From CAWIHA01 sp963835855 (GTDB lineage Bacteria; Acidobacteriota; Terriglobia; Bryobacterales; Bryobacteraceae), in NCBI GenBank assembly GCA_963835855.1, contig CAWIHA010000035.1, positions 40,453 through 104,452 on the forward strand: DNA of 64,000 nucleotides. Reading direction: 5' to 3'. Each line of letters begins with the position of its first letter. The first letter of the stretch is position 1. Positions 25,895 through 35,477 of this stretch are shown piece by piece. Below the pieces are notes generated by a model. That model was given only the letters and a program-made list of their open reading frames with translations. It did no database searches and was not told the origin of the DNA. A program made the translations under genes and the position numbers.

Positions 25895-27253
25895 TCAGAA
25901 CTTCGTTACCTCGGTGAAGTTGAAGTCCCGGACCTTCATCGCGGGCGCTACCATATCGAAGGCCTCCTCGCCTGAGGCCCGCTCGGCGGGCGATACCGCC
26001 TCCACGCTGGCGAGCAACGCGATCAGACTCTGATTGAAGCGGAAGTTCCTGATGCCGCAGACAATGCGGCCGCCCTCAATGAGGAACGTGCCGTCCCGCG
26101 TCATGCCAGTCATGATCTTTTCGTAAGCATCCACCTCACGGATATACCAGAGCCGCGTGACCAGGATGCCGCGATCTGTGGAAGCGATCATCTGGTCGAG
26201 CCGGATCGAGCCGCCCTCGATGACGATGTTCAGCGGCGCCTCGCCGTATTCGTTCGGCAACGGAAAGCCGTGGCCGGTCGGCTGGACGTCATCGCGTTTC
26301 GCGGCATCACGGCTATAGGCGATCTCGCGGGGAACGCCGTTCTCGACCAGCGCGAGCCGCCGGCGCGGCACGCCTTCGCCATCGAACGGCGCACCGGCCT
26401 GGAGCGGATGATATACGTCGTCCGCGATATTGATTTCGGGGCCAAAGATCTGCCGGCCGATCCGGCCGGTTAGAAAACTGCGCTGATCGCGGACCGCAGT
26501 AGCGCTGAAGTCGTAGAACATCTGACCGACGAGGTCCTGGACGGCGGAAGGCTCGAGGATGACCGTGTAACGGCCCGGCGCGAGCTCGCGCGGGCGTTGC
26601 GATAGCGCGGCCTTCTTCGACGCGCGCCGCGCAACTCCCAGTGGATCGATCTCGCGGCAGTCCGGCGCACTGGTCTTGGCCCACCCCGAACTGTCCTCCT
26701 CGATCGCCGTCATCGAGAATTGAGCGAGCGTTTCACAGTAGTAAGCGAATAAACCGCGCGAGTTTAGGATGGCTTCGGCCGACTGGTGAGCCGCATAGAT
26801 TCCGGCGGCCGTCTGCGAAGCGCTTTCGGCAATGCCGATCGCCATGCGAACCGCTTCGGCGCGGTCCTGTGGCGTCGTCCCGGCCGTGGACGGCGAGAAG
26901 CGGCCGACTTCCCGGTACTGGGCGGGTTCGGCGAGGGGCAGCAGGTCCGGGTCAGGCTCCTGTGCGCGCGTGATGGCGACCGCCTGCTCGACCACGGCGC
27001 GGATGGAATCGTCATCAAAACGATTGGTGGTCGCGCGCGCGGTACGCCGGTCCAGGATGGTACGAACGGAAAGGAAGTGGTGCTGGCTGGCGACGTTCTG
27101 GTGGATCGTGTTATTGGCGAACCGCGTCAGCGCCTCCGCAGTCACGCCAAGCATCGCTTCGACCTCCCCGGCGCCGAACGAGCGTGCGGCTTTGAGCACC
27201 CGGTCAAAAAGCTCCTGGCACCGTGCTCGAGCCAACAGTTCTGATTCGGTCAT
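25895..27253 (-). CDS. TldE/PmbA-family protein
   Basis: A 452-residue member of the TldD/PmbA superfamily, recognisable from AILNSRGLFAYYCETLAQFSM, the central beta-rich domain and the C-terminal IEGGRIVCGIRNFRFNQSL. TldE is the non-catalytic partner of the TldD metalloprotease; together they degrade unfolded peptides and process modified peptides such as microcin B17 and antitoxin CcdA. It lacks the HExxxH motif seen in the upstream gene. It starts 6 bases after tldD ends, so the two form one operon. Confidence 0.85.
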   Translation of the reverse strand: MTESELLARARCQELFDRVLKAARSFGAGEVEAMLGVTAEALTRFANNTIHQNVASQHHFLSVRTILDRRTARATTNRFDDDSIRAVVEQAVAITRAQEPDPDLLPLAEPAQYREVGRFSPSTAGTTPQDRAEAVRMAIGIAESASQTAAGIYAAHQSAEAILNSRGLFAYYCETLAQFSMTAIEEDSSGWAKTSAPDCREIDPLGVARRASKKAALSQRPRELAPGRYTVILEPSAVQDLVGQMFYDFSATAVRDQRSFLTGRIGRQIFGPEINIADDVYHPLQAGAPFDGEGVPRRRLALVENGVPREIAYSRDAAKRDDVQPTGHGFPLPNEYGEAPLNIVIEGGSIRLDQMIASTDRGILVTRLWYIREVDAYEKIMTGMTRDGTFLIEGGRIVCGIRNFRFNQSLIALLASVEAVSPAERASGEEAFDMVAPAMKVRDFNFTEVTKF

Positions 27254-27259
27254 GGATCG

Positions 27260-28717
27260 TCACCCCGCGTACGCCGCGCCGATCTTGACGCGCCGGAAGC
27301 GCGCGGGGCTCGCGCCGTGGCCCGTGCCCATCACCTGCTCCGGCTGCCCCTTGCCGCAGTTCGGCGTGCCCCAGAGCACCCAGTGCTCGCGGCCGGCGAT
27401 CGCCTCGCACGAATTCCAGAAATCCGTCGTGATGCCGCTATAGCTCGGGTTCTTCAACATGCGGACTCGCTTTCCATTACGCATCTCCCAGCCGATCTCG
27501 CAACCGAACTGGAAGTTGTAGCGCTTGTCGTCGATGGACCAACTCTTGTTCGTTTCCATGTAGATCGCATGCCCGGCGCCGCTGAACACTTCTTCGAGCG
27601 TCTGCACGCCGGGAAGCAGGCTGATGTTGGTCATCCGGATCAATGGCAGGCGCGCCCAGCCATCGGCGCGCATGGAGCCGTTCGAGCGCGGGAAACCCGC
27701 CGCCGCCGCGGTCTCGCGGGATGTAAGGAAGCCTATAAAGCGGCCGTTCCGGATGACGTCGATCGCCTGCGCGGGCACCCCCTCGTCGTCGAAGGCGAAA
27801 GTGCCGAGCCCCGGGCCGTGCTCCAGCCGGGCGTCCGCGACCACATTGACAACCTTCGAGCCGTACTGAAGCTGGTTAAGGTGGTCCAGCGCGAGGAAGC
27901 TCGTACCCGCATAATTCGCTTCCGAACCCAGTACGCGATCGAGCTCGATCGGGTGGCCGATCGATTCATGGATCTGCAAGCCGAGCTGCGAGCTGTCAAG
28001 GATGAGATCGAAGTAACCTTCGGGGCACTGGTCCGCCGAGTGCAGCAGGACCGCTTCCTCGGCCACGCGCGGCGCGGTTTCGACGAGCCGCAGCTCCTCG
28101 ATCAACTCATATCCCTTAAGCTGGTGCTGGCCGCCGAACGAGTTCGGATACGACCGCTTCTGTAACTCGCCGTTCTTGTAACTGTAAGCGCCGAAGCCAG
28201 CGCCGCTCGTAACGCGCGTCTGGTCGATGTGGCTGCCCAGCGTCGAGACAAAAACCTGCCGCTCGCGCGTGAACAGCATCGAAGCCTCCGCCAGCGTGAT
28301 ACCGCGATTCCGCCGCAGCTCGTTATCGATTTGAAGGAGCAAGCTGAGGTTGCGCTCGACGGGAATGGAGAACGGATCGATGAGGCACGGCGAGCGCCAC
28401 GTTACGTCGTACCGGTCTTCGGGCGCAAGCAGCACGCCGCTTCCCTTGGCCGCCGAACTGGCGCGCGCGATCTCCCAGGCCAACGCCGCCACGCGTTCGA
28501 GGCCCTCATGGCTCAGGTCGTCCGTCGCCGCAAAGCCCCAGCAGCCGTCCGCCAGCATCCGAACGCCCGCGCCGAGCGATTCCATGCTCAACATAGCCCC
28601 GGCCTTGCCGTTCTTGATGGAAACCTGCCGCGTGCGGGTTTCGACGATCCGTACGTCCGCATAGGAGACTCCGCGGCAGGCGGTTTTTTCCAAGGCCTCT
28701 CCGGCAATTCGCTTCAC
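27260..28717 (-). CDS. tldD: TldD-family zinc metalloprotease
   Basis: A 485-residue TldD. The zinc-binding HESIGH motif lies at residues 250-255 (LQIHESIGHPIELDR), the location expected for the family. TldD/TldE cleave unstructured peptides inside the heterodimer barrel. The longest frame starts at 28762, but GTG 28717 gives the usual length and begins at the conserved region (VKRIAGEALE). TACAAT ends 6 bases upstream of this GTG and no Shine-Dalgarno is seen. First gene of the tldD-tldE operon. Confidence 0.88.
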   Translation of the reverse strand: MKRIAGEALEKTACRGVSYADVRIVETRTRQVSIKNGKAGAMLSMESLGAGVRMLADGCWGFAATDDLSHEGLERVAALAWEIARASSAAKGSGVLLAPEDRYDVTWRSPCLIDPFSIPVERNLSLLLQIDNELRRNRGITLAEASMLFTRERQVFVSTLGSHIDQTRVTSGAGFGAYSYKNGELQKRSYPNSFGGQHQLKGYELIEELRLVETAPRVAEEAVLLHSADQCPEGYFDLILDSSQLGLQIHESIGHPIELDRVLGSEANYAGTSFLALDHLNQLQYGSKVVNVVADARLEHGPGLGTFAFDDEGVPAQAIDVIRNGRFIGFLTSRETAAAAGFPRSNGSMRADGWARLPLIRMTNISLLPGVQTLEEVFSGAGHAIYMETNKSWSIDDKRYNFQFGCEIGWEMRNGKRVRMLKNPSYSGITTDFWNSCEAIAGREHWVLWGTPNCGKGQPEQVMGTGHGASPARFRRVKIGAAYAG

Positions 28718-28729
28718 CCTTCGATTGTA
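28718..28729 (-). promoter_or_regulatory. TACAAT -10 box for a likely leaderless tldD transcript
   Basis: On the minus strand TACAAT occupies 28729-28724 and is followed after 6 bases by the GTG start at 28717. The context GCTACAATCGAAGG is nearly identical to that before the PfkB gene at 2975 (GCTACAATCGAAAGC). Confidence 0.5.
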
Positions 28730-28807
28730 GCGGCGCAAAATTCGGGACGCTCGCCTGTGCACGCGTTCCGCTGCTTTGTGTTAATCTCCCTTTGTTCGGA
28801 GAACATT

Positions 28808-29851
28808 ATGATCCTTCCAGAGACTTACACGGCGGCCTTGTTGCTTGCCATTCTGTCACTGATTTGCTGGGGCTCATGGGCTAACAGCTACAAGCTTGCC
28901 GGCAAATGGCGGTTCGAGCTGTACTACTGGGATTACGCGATCGGAGCGCTGCTCGCGGTGACGGTGGCCGCGTTCACGTTCGGCACGCTCGGGTTCGACG
29001 GTTTTCTGTTCACGGACGACCTGATGCGCGCTGGCAAGCACAACATGCTCTATGGATTCATAGCCGGCGGGATCTTCAACCTGGGGAACATGCTGCTGGT
29101 TGCGGCGATTTCGGTGGCCGGAATGTCGGTGGCGTTTCCGCTCGGAATGGGTTTGGCGCTGATCATCGGCGTCGTGTGGAGCTACCTGGTTCAGCCGCTG
29201 GGCAACCCGGCTCTGTTGTTCGGCGGCGCGGCCATCGTGCTGGCGGCGATGGTGCTGGCGTCAATCGCGCACCGTTCGTTTGAGCTCGCCCGGTCGGAGG
29301 CCGCCATCAGGGCCGGCAAGACGAAGAGCATCATTCCTAAGATGAGGTGGCGAGGCGTCCTGCTGGGTCTCGCGAGCGGTGTCTTTTTGGGCTCTTTCTA
29401 TCCGCTGGTGGCAACATGCAGGCGGGGCGAGAACGGCCTGGGGCCATACGCGCTCGCGTTTGTGTTCGCGGGCGGAATCTTCTGCTCGACGTTTGTCTAC
29501 AACCTGTTCTTCATGAACCTGCCGGTCGAGGGTGAGCCCGTCGAGGTTCTCGATTACTTCAAGGGCACAGGCTGGCAGCACGCGCTGGGCATCACGGGTG
29601 GCATCCTTTGGGCCATCGGTACGCTCGCGAGTTTCGTCGTCTCCAGCGCGCCGGATGTGCACCTCGGACCGGCCACCAGCTCCGCTATGGGACCGGGCGC
29701 CGCGCCGCTGGCCGCCCTGTGGGGTGTGGTCGCCTGGCGGGAATTCCGCGGCGCCGAATCGCACGTGAAAGTACTCGTGACAATGATGCTCGTGCTGCTC
29801 GCCGGCGGAGTGGCGCTGGTCTCGCTTGCGCCGAGCTACCCGAGATGGTAG
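28808..29851 (+). CDS. Ten-helix sugar/drug-metabolite transporter (GRP/DMT superfamily)
   Basis: A 347-residue protein with about ten membrane helices. It starts with LLLAILSLICWGSWANSYKL, which matches the glucose/ribose porter group of the DMT superfamily (W-G-S-W), and has a duplicated five-helix layout. Substrate unknown; sugars or related polyols are the usual cargo. I chose ATG 28808, with GGAG 8-10 bases ahead; the much longer frame upstream lies antisense to tldD. The stop is one base from the convergent metH stop, with no room for a terminator between them. Confidence 0.75.
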   Translation: MILPETYTAALLLAILSLICWGSWANSYKLAGKWRFELYYWDYAIGALLAVTVAAFTFGTLGFDGFLFTDDLMRAGKHNMLYGFIAGGIFNLGNMLLVAAISVAGMSVAFPLGMGLALIIGVVWSYLVQPLGNPALLFGGAAIVLAAMVLASIAHRSFELARSEAAIRAGKTKSIIPKMRWRGVLLGLASGVFLGSFYPLVATCRRGENGLGPYALAFVFAGGIFCSTFVYNLFFMNLPVEGEPVEVLDYFKGTGWQHALGITGGILWAIGTLASFVVSSAPDVHLGPATSSAMGPGAAPLAALWGVVAWREFRGAESHVKVLVTMMLVLLAGGVALVSLAPSYPRW

Positions 29852-29852
29852 C

Positions 29853-32800
29853 TCAGGCCGGCACCGCTTCCGTGGCTTCGCTCGCGGTGAAGTACGCGCA
29901 ATCGGGGTGATGAAACACCAGAGCGCTGACGCTGGCTTCGGGGTCCATCATCATGCCTTCGGTGAGCCGCACGCCGATTTCGTCGGGATTCAGCAGCTTC
30001 CAGATGCCCTGCTGATCATCCAAGTTCGGGCACGCCGGATAGCCGAAGCTGTACCGCTTACCGCGATAGCGCGAGGTAAACCGCTCCTGCATCGTCATCG
30101 TGGGCGGGTCCGGGAAGCCCCAGTCTTCGCGAATGCGGCGGTGTAACCACTCGGCGCACGCCTCGGCGGTCTCGAGTGCCAGCGCCTGCAACCCATGCGC
30201 CAGAAGGTATTCGCCCGCTTGCTTGGCCGACTCGGCCTCCTCGCGAACGCCGGCGCCCGCGGTGACGACGAATATTGCGATGTGGTCGCGCCGGCCGTCC
30301 ACCGGGTCGAGGACGTAATCGCTCAGGCAGAGGCCATCCGCGCGCGGTTGCCGGCCGAACCGGAATGTGTGGATCGGCGATGAGGCGCCGGGCGCGAACA
30401 GATGGATCGCTTGGCCTTCGCGCTCGGCCTCGAAGAATTGCCAGACCGCCCGAATCTTCATGAAGCGCGCAGCCTCTTCTTTGACGCGCTCCATCTCGTG
30501 GAATAGCGCGAGCGCCTTCTCGTCGCGCCCGGCCAGGCGCTTTTCGAAGTTGCCCTTGAAACCGAGGTGCTTGCCGTAGAGCATGTATGGATTGATATAA
30601 CTCCACACCTCGGCGAGGTGCGTAACGTCGCGCACCTTGCGGTCGAGATACGGCGCGGGCGGGATCGGAATATCGGCGCGGACCTTCGAGCTGCGCCGAT
30701 CGGCCGGAGCAACCGCTGGAACTTCGGTGGAGCGCTCTGCCTCTTCCGGCGCAGTGTGGTGCGTGTGCGCGGCAATCACAGCATCGCGGGACGCCGGGTC
30801 CATCAGCTCATTCAGCACGCGCAGGCCGGTCATCGCATCCTTGCAGTAACACACCGCAGTGGAGTAAGCCGGCGCGATTTTCACCCGCGTGAAGCGCTCA
30901 GAAAGCGCAGCGCCACCCACGAGCAGCGGCACGCCGATGCCGGCGTCCTTCAAGTCCCCCGCGGTGACGACCATTTGCTGCGTACTCTTCACGAGCAGGC
31001 CGGAAAGCCCGATCGCATCCGGCCTGTGCTCGTGGTACGCGCGGATCAAATCGTCCGGTGGCACCTTGATGCCCAGGTTGATCACCTTGTAACCGTTATT
31101 GCTCAGGATGATCTCGACCAGGTTCTTGCCGATGTCGTGAACGTCGCCCTTGACGGTGGCGAGGATAAGCTTTCCGCGCGCGGCCGATTCCGCCTTCTCG
31201 ATGAACTGCTCGAGATAGCTCACTGCCGCTTTCATCGCCTCGGCCGATTGCAGTACCTCGGCGACGATCAGCTCGTTGTTCCCAAAAAGCCGGCCTACCT
31301 CCTCCATCCCCGCCATCAGCGGCCCATTGATGACGTCCAGAGGCGCGGCGCCTGCTTCCAGCTTCAACTCGAGATCGGCGATGAGGCCGTCCTTGCTGCC
31401 TTCGACGATGTAGTTGGCGAGCCGCTGATCGAGCGGGAGGCTCGCATCCTTCTTCTTGTCCTTCGGCGCCGCGGCACGAAAGTGCGCGGCGATCCCGGCA
31501 ATGTGGAATTGGTTGATCGCAGCTCTTTGCTCGCGCGTCTGCTGCCGCCAATCCTCGGGCGCGGTTTTCAGCAGCTCGGCCTGCGGATGACCGGCTAGAA
31601 CCTCGGCGGGCGGCGTGTTGAACAGCAGGCTTTCCGCAAGGCGCCGCTCCTCGATCGGAATCGATGGAAACCGCTCCAGCCTTTCGGCGTTCACTATGGC
31701 GAGGTCCAGACCCGCCTTGGTCGAGTAGTAGAGGAAGACCGAATTTACCACCTCGCGCGCGGCGGGCGGCAAGCCGAATGAGACGTTCGAGATCCCGAGG
31801 ATGGTCTTCGCAAACGGCAGCTTCTCTTTAACGAGCCGGATGCCTTCGATCGTCTCGACCGCACCGCCAATGTAATTCTCGTCGCCGGTGGCGCACGGGA
31901 AAACCAGCGGGTCGATGATAATGTCTTCGGGCGGGATGCCGTACTTTTCCGTCAGGAGGCCGTAGGAGCGCTCGGCGACCGCGAGCTTACGCTCACGCGT
32001 GAATGCCTGCGCCTGCACCTTATCTTCATCGATCGAGCCGACGACCAGCGCCGCGCCATAGGCTTTGGCGAGGGGGCAGACGCGCTCGAACTTCTCTTCG
32101 CCGTCTTCGAGGTTTACCGAGTTGATGATACTCTTGCCCTGGCAATAGGTGAGCGCCAGTTCGAGGGCGCGCGGATCGGTCGTATCGATCATCAGCGGCG
32201 CCTTGATCTTGCGGATAAGCCGGTCATAGAACGGTGAAATGTCGCGAATCTCGTCGCGATCGCTGCTCTGAAGGCACACGTCCACGATATGCGCGCCGTT
32301 GCGCACCTGGCGCCGCGCGATGTCGCTCGCTTCGTCCCATTTCTCTTCCGCGACTAGATTTTTGAACAGGCGCGAGCCGACGACGTTCGTGCGCTCGCCC
32401 ACCAGCAGCGGCCGGTTGCTTTCCTCCGCTTCCACCAATTCGACGCCGGAATAGTAGGCCCGGTGCAAGGACTCTTTCACGGGCCTCGGCTTCTTGCCCG
32501 CAATCATCTGCGCGATCGCGGCGATGTGCGCCGGCGTTGTTCCGCAGCATCCGCCGGCGATATTGAGCCAGCCATGATCGACGAAGCGTTCCAGTTGCCG
32601 CGCCAGCGACTCAGGCGTTTCCTCGTACTTCCCTTCCGTGTCCGGCAGACCGGCGTTCGGGTAGCACGAGATGCGCGCGCTCGCGATCTCGCTGAGAGTG
32701 CGGATGCGGTCGGTCATGAACTCTGGCCCGGTGGCGCAATTCAAGCCGATGGAGAGCGGGTCCGCATGCGCGACCGAGACATAAAACGCATCCGCGGTCT

Positions 32801-33431
32801 GGCCGCCCAGCATCGTGCCCATCGGCTCAATCGTGCAGGACACCATGACCGGGATGTTTGAGGCCAGCTCGCGCCTGAGCCGCTGGATCGCGAGGAGACC
32901 CGCCTTCACGTTGCGCGTGTCCTGGCAGGTCTCAAGGAGCAGGATATCCGCGCCGCCTTCAACCAAACCTTTCACCTGCTCGTAATACGCATCGCGGAGC
33001 TGATCGAACGTGACGCCGCCCGTGATGGTGATCGCTTTTGTTGTTGGCCCCATCGAACCCGCTACGAAGCGCGGCTGGGCGGGAGTCGAGAATTCCTCCG
33101 CGGCCTGGCGTGCAAGCTGCGCCGCGATCCGATTTAGCTCGAGCGCATGATCCTCGAGTCCGTACTCGGCCAGGACGATACGCGTGCCGCCAAAAGTGTT
33201 GGTCTCGATGATATCGGCGCCGGCCGCCAGATACGCACAGTGCACTCCGAGGACAACATCAGGACGCGTGCGGACCAGGTTCTCGTTACAGCCTTCGAGA
33301 TCCGGCCCGCCGAAATCCGCGGCCGTAAGGCGCGCTTGCTGCAGCATCGTGCCCATCGCGCCATCCATCGATAGAATGCGGGTGGCGAGAGCGTCGATGA
33401 GCGCGGGCTGCCGCAATTCGCGGTCTGTCAT
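29853..33431 (-). CDS. metH: Cobalamin-dependent methionine synthase
   Basis: A complete 1192-residue MetH. Domains in order: homocysteine-binding barrel with zinc cysteines (GLNCATG and GGCCGTT), pterin-binding barrel (LLVGERTNVVGSRLF), cobalamin cap and binding domain with DVHDIGKN, whose histidine ligates cobalt, and the C-terminal SAM-binding reactivation domain (YPACPNLDDQQGIW). It transfers a methyl group from methyltetrahydrofolate to homocysteine. It lies 55 bases downstream of the OsmC gene on the same strand. The short gap rules out a cobalamin riboswitch directly upstream. Confidence 0.96.
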   Translation of the reverse strand: MTDRELRQPALIDALATRILSMDGAMGTMLQQARLTAADFGGPDLEGCNENLVRTRPDVVLGVHCAYLAAGADIIETNTFGGTRIVLAEYGLEDHALELNRIAAQLARQAAEEFSTPAQPRFVAGSMGPTTKAITITGGVTFDQLRDAYYEQVKGLVEGGADILLLETCQDTRNVKAGLLAIQRLRRELASNIPVMVSCTIEPMGTMLGGQTADAFYVSVAHADPLSIGLNCATGPEFMTDRIRTLSEIASARISCYPNAGLPDTEGKYEETPESLARQLERFVDHGWLNIAGGCCGTTPAHIAAIAQMIAGKKPRPVKESLHRAYYSGVELVEAEESNRPLLVGERTNVVGSRLFKNLVAEEKWDEASDIARRQVRNGAHIVDVCLQSSDRDEIRDISPFYDRLIRKIKAPLMIDTTDPRALELALTYCQGKSIINSVNLEDGEEKFERVCPLAKAYGAALVVGSIDEDKVQAQAFTRERKLAVAERSYGLLTEKYGIPPEDIIIDPLVFPCATGDENYIGGAVETIEGIRLVKEKLPFAKTILGISNVSFGLPPAAREVVNSVFLYYSTKAGLDLAIVNAERLERFPSIPIEERRLAESLLFNTPPAEVLAGHPQAELLKTAPEDWRQQTREQRAAINQFHIAGIAAHFRAAAPKDKKKDASLPLDQRLANYIVEGSKDGLIADLELKLEAGAAPLDVINGPLMAGMEEVGRLFGNNELIVAEVLQSAEAMKAAVSYLEQFIEKAESAARGKLILATVKGDVHDIGKNLVEIILSNNGYKVINLGIKVPPDDLIRAYHEHRPDAIGLSGLLVKSTQQMVVTAGDLKDAGIGVPLLVGGAALSERFTRVKIAPAYSTAVCYCKDAMTGLRVLNELMDPASRDAVIAAHTHHTAPEEAERSTEVPAVAPADRRSSKVRADIPIPPAPYLDRKVRDVTHLAEVWSYINPYMLYGKHLGFKGNFEKRLAGRDEKALALFHEMERVKEEAARFMKIRAVWQFFEAEREGQAIHLFAPGASSPIHTFRFGRQPRADGLCLSDYVLDPVDGRRDHIAIFVVTAGAGVREEAESAKQAGEYLLAHGLQALALETAEACAEWLHRRIREDWGFPDPPTMTMQERFTSRYRGKRYSFGYPACPNLDDQQGIWKLLNPDEIGVRLTEGMMMDPEASVSALVFHHPDCAYFTASEATEAVPA

Positions 33432-33486
33432 AGGCGTAAATACAAGTTTAGCAGCCGCTTCGAGCGAGACGCCGCTCCAGATGTGG

Positions 33487-33897
33487 CTACACGTCGTAAA
33501 CGAACTGCGGGGTCACGCGGATATCGGGATGGAGCGAGTGCGCGACTGGGCACGTCTCAGCGGCACGCTCCAGCTTGTGCCGTTCCTCGGGGGAAAGCCG
33601 GCTGGGCAGATGCAGCACGATGGGGAGCGCACCGATGCGGCGCGGCTCGCTCTGCATTTCTTTGACGACCCGCATGCGCATGCCGGTGAGGTCCATGCCG
33701 GACCGTTCGCCCACGATCGCAATGATCGTCATCATGCAAGCCCCGAGCGCTGCGGCCACTAGGTCCGTGGGTGAGAACTTCGAGCCTTCGCCCTGATTGT
33801 CCCGCGGCGCGTCCGTCACGATCACGGAGCCCGATGGTTCGTGCGTCAGCCGCACCTTTTTCTTGCCGATGTATTCGCCATCAATCCCCACTCCCAT
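33487..33897 (-). CDS. OsmC/YhfA-family protein
   Basis: A 136-residue OsmC-fold protein with the two conserved cysteines C54 (ALGACMM) and C116 (ETCPVAH). Members reduce organic hydroperoxides or remain uncharacterised as YhfA-like proteins. A longer frame to 34416 is an antisense shadow of fabF; ATG 33897 (MGVGIDG) is the natural start. TACCAT lies 9 bases upstream. Probably co-transcribed with metH. Confidence 0.85.
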   Translation of the reverse strand: MGVGIDGEYIGKKKVRLTHEPSGSVIVTDAPRDNQGEGSKFSPTDLVAAALGACMMTIIAIVGERSGMDLTGMRMRVVKEMQSEPRRIGALPIVLHLPSRLSPEERHKLERAAETCPVAHSLHPDIRVTPQFVYDV

Positions 33898-33934
33898 ACG
33901 CAATTGATGGTACCTTGAGGCGGAGCATGGGCGC

Positions 33935-34219
33935 ATGTTCGCTCGAAAGCTGAAATTGACGCTTGCCGGAGCCCTTGGGGAAGCGCCCGTTCCCAAGGCC
34001 TGGCTCGACCAGTTCTTCCTACGCGATTTCACCGGGCCGGGCGCGTTCGACGAGACACTCACCGCCGCCGATGGCGTCCTCGAAGTGAGCTTCCGCGTGG
34101 ACGCCGGTGAAGTGAAAGCGCAGTTTGAGAAATGGCTGCGCGGAAGAAAGATGATCCCATTGGAGACCGAATTGCGCGTCGAGCCGTTACCGCCCGAGGT
34201 TCCGCAGCAGGATGGCTGA
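33935..34219 (+). CDS. Hypothetical small protein
   Basis: A 94-residue protein without recognised motifs: a basic start (MFARKLKLTLAG), a central acidic part, and KWLRGRKMIPLETELRVEPL near the end. It is the only plausible coding frame between osmC and fabF, and its 3' end overlaps the 3' end of fabF by 33 bases in the opposite direction. GGAG lies about 10 bases before the ATG. Existence is likely but not certain; function unknown. Confidence 0.45.
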   Translation: MFARKLKLTLAGALGEAPVPKAWLDQFFLRDFTGPGAFDETLTAADGVLEVSFRVDAGEVKAQFEKWLRGRKMIPLETELRVEPLPPEVPQQDG

Positions 34220-35440
34220 GTTTTTGCTCCCGAACGCGATGCAATTGGCGAGGGCGTACTCGATTTCCATCCGCCGGCCGATTTCGGGCACGTAGTCGAG
34301 GTCGCATTCGGGGTCGGGCACTTCCAGATTGATCGTCGGTGGCAGCACTCGGTCGCGCATGGCAAGCAATGTGGCCGCGATTCCGGCCGCGCCACAGGCG
34401 CCCTGCGGATGCCCAATCAAGCTCTTGAGCGACGAACCGGCGAGCCGGTAGGCGTGGCCGTCGAACGCCAGGCGCGTGGCGCGCGTTTCAATGCGGTCGT
34501 TCAGCTCAGTGGCAGTGCCGTGGTAATTGATGTACTCGACGGCCTCGGGTGCGACGGCGCCTTCTTCCATCGCCAGCCGCATCGCGCGGGCGGGTTCCTC
34601 GCCGCACTCCTCCAAACGCACCCGGTGATAGGCTTCGCAGGTTGAACCGTAGCCGGCGATTTCGCCGTAGACCTTAGCGCCACGCGCGCGAGCGTGCTCC
34701 AGTTCCTCGAGCACGAAGAACCACGAGCCCTCGGCGAGCACAAAGCCGTCCCGATCGCGCGAGAACGGTCGCGAGGCGCGTTCGGGGCAATCGTTCCAAC
34801 GCGTGCTCAGGATGCGCATGAGCATGAAGCCGCGCAGGATCAGCGGCGCGAGCGGCGCGTCCACCCCGCCGGCAACCAGGACATCGAGCACACCCGCCTT
34901 GATGTTGCGATACGCGTAGCCGATCGCATCGGTAGAGGACGTGCAGCCGGTGGAGAGGACGTGGCTGAGGCCGCGAAAGCCGAACCGCATCGAGATCTCG
35001 CCGGCCAGCGTGCCGATCGTGCCGGTCGGGATCGCGTAGACGCTGCACTGCCTCTGTTGGCCCGCGTAGTAGAGCCGGTACTGTTCTTCGGTAAATTCCT
35101 GGCTGCCGCCGCCGCTGCCGACGATCAATCCGATGCCGCGCAACTGGTCGCGCTGCATGGTGCGCGCGTCGAGCCCGGCATCGCCGAGCGCCTCTTCCAC
35201 CGCTGCGATCGCGAGCGGGGCGGCTCGTGATACGTGCTGCCGTTCTTTGGGCGCGACGTACCGCTCCTCCGGAAAACCCACGATTTCACCGGCGACCTGA
35301 ACTGGAAAGCGCGAGGCATCGAAACGGGAGATCCGGCGCACGCCGCTGGCGCCGCATTGCGTTGCCTGCCAGAATGCCTCCCGGCCAATCCCATTCGGGC
35401 TAACTGCTCCGATTCCAGTAATCGCAACGCGCCGTGCCAT
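34187..35440 (-). CDS. 3-oxoacyl-ACP synthase (KAS I/II, FabF-like)
   Basis: A 417-residue thiolase-fold condensing enzyme. The Cys-His-His triad is C166 in STGCTSSTDA, H307 in NYHGTATELND and H344 in LIGHPQG. It elongates acyl-ACP with malonyl-ACP in the cytoplasm. No acp, fabD or fabG is adjacent, so it may be the housekeeping FabF, a duplicate or an accessory synthase. It is divergent from the membrane-protein gene at 35478, with TATACT and TAGTAT boxes in the 37-base gap. Confidence 0.88.
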   Translation of the reverse strand: MARRVAITGIGAVSPNGIGREAFWQATQCGASGVRRISRFDASRFPVQVAGEIVGFPEERYVAPKERQHVSRAAPLAIAAVEEALGDAGLDARTMQRDQLRGIGLIVGSGGGSQEFTEEQYRLYYAGQQRQCSVYAIPTGTIGTLAGEISMRFGFRGLSHVLSTGCTSSTDAIGYAYRNIKAGVLDVLVAGGVDAPLAPLILRGFMLMRILSTRWNDCPERASRPFSRDRDGFVLAEGSWFFVLEELEHARARGAKVYGEIAGYGSTCEAYHRVRLEECGEEPARAMRLAMEEGAVAPEAVEYINYHGTATELNDRIETRATRLAFDGHAYRLAGSSLKSLIGHPQGACGAAGIAATLLAMRDRVLPPTINLEVPDPECDLDYVPEIGRRMEIEYALANCIAFGSKNSAILLRNLGR

Positions 35441-35477
35441 GCCGGGGAATATTCCTGTGTTAGTATAGGCTCTTTTG

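Noticed and set aside
28229..28807. N-terminal extension of the GRP/DMT transporter
   Set aside because: Lies antisense to tldD and lacks membrane or family features; the transporter begins at ATG 28808 with a ribosome-binding site.
29849..29875. GGTAGCTCAG-like string resembling a tRNA D-arm
   Set aside because: No acceptor, anticodon or T-arm pairing around it; it is the overlap of two convergent gene ends.
33432..33486. Cobalamin riboswitch before metH
   Set aside because: The gap is only 55 bases and carries no B12-box-like sequence.
33898..34416. N-terminal extension of the OsmC protein
   Set aside because: Antisense to fabF and Ser/Arg-rich; OsmC homology begins at MGVGIDG.
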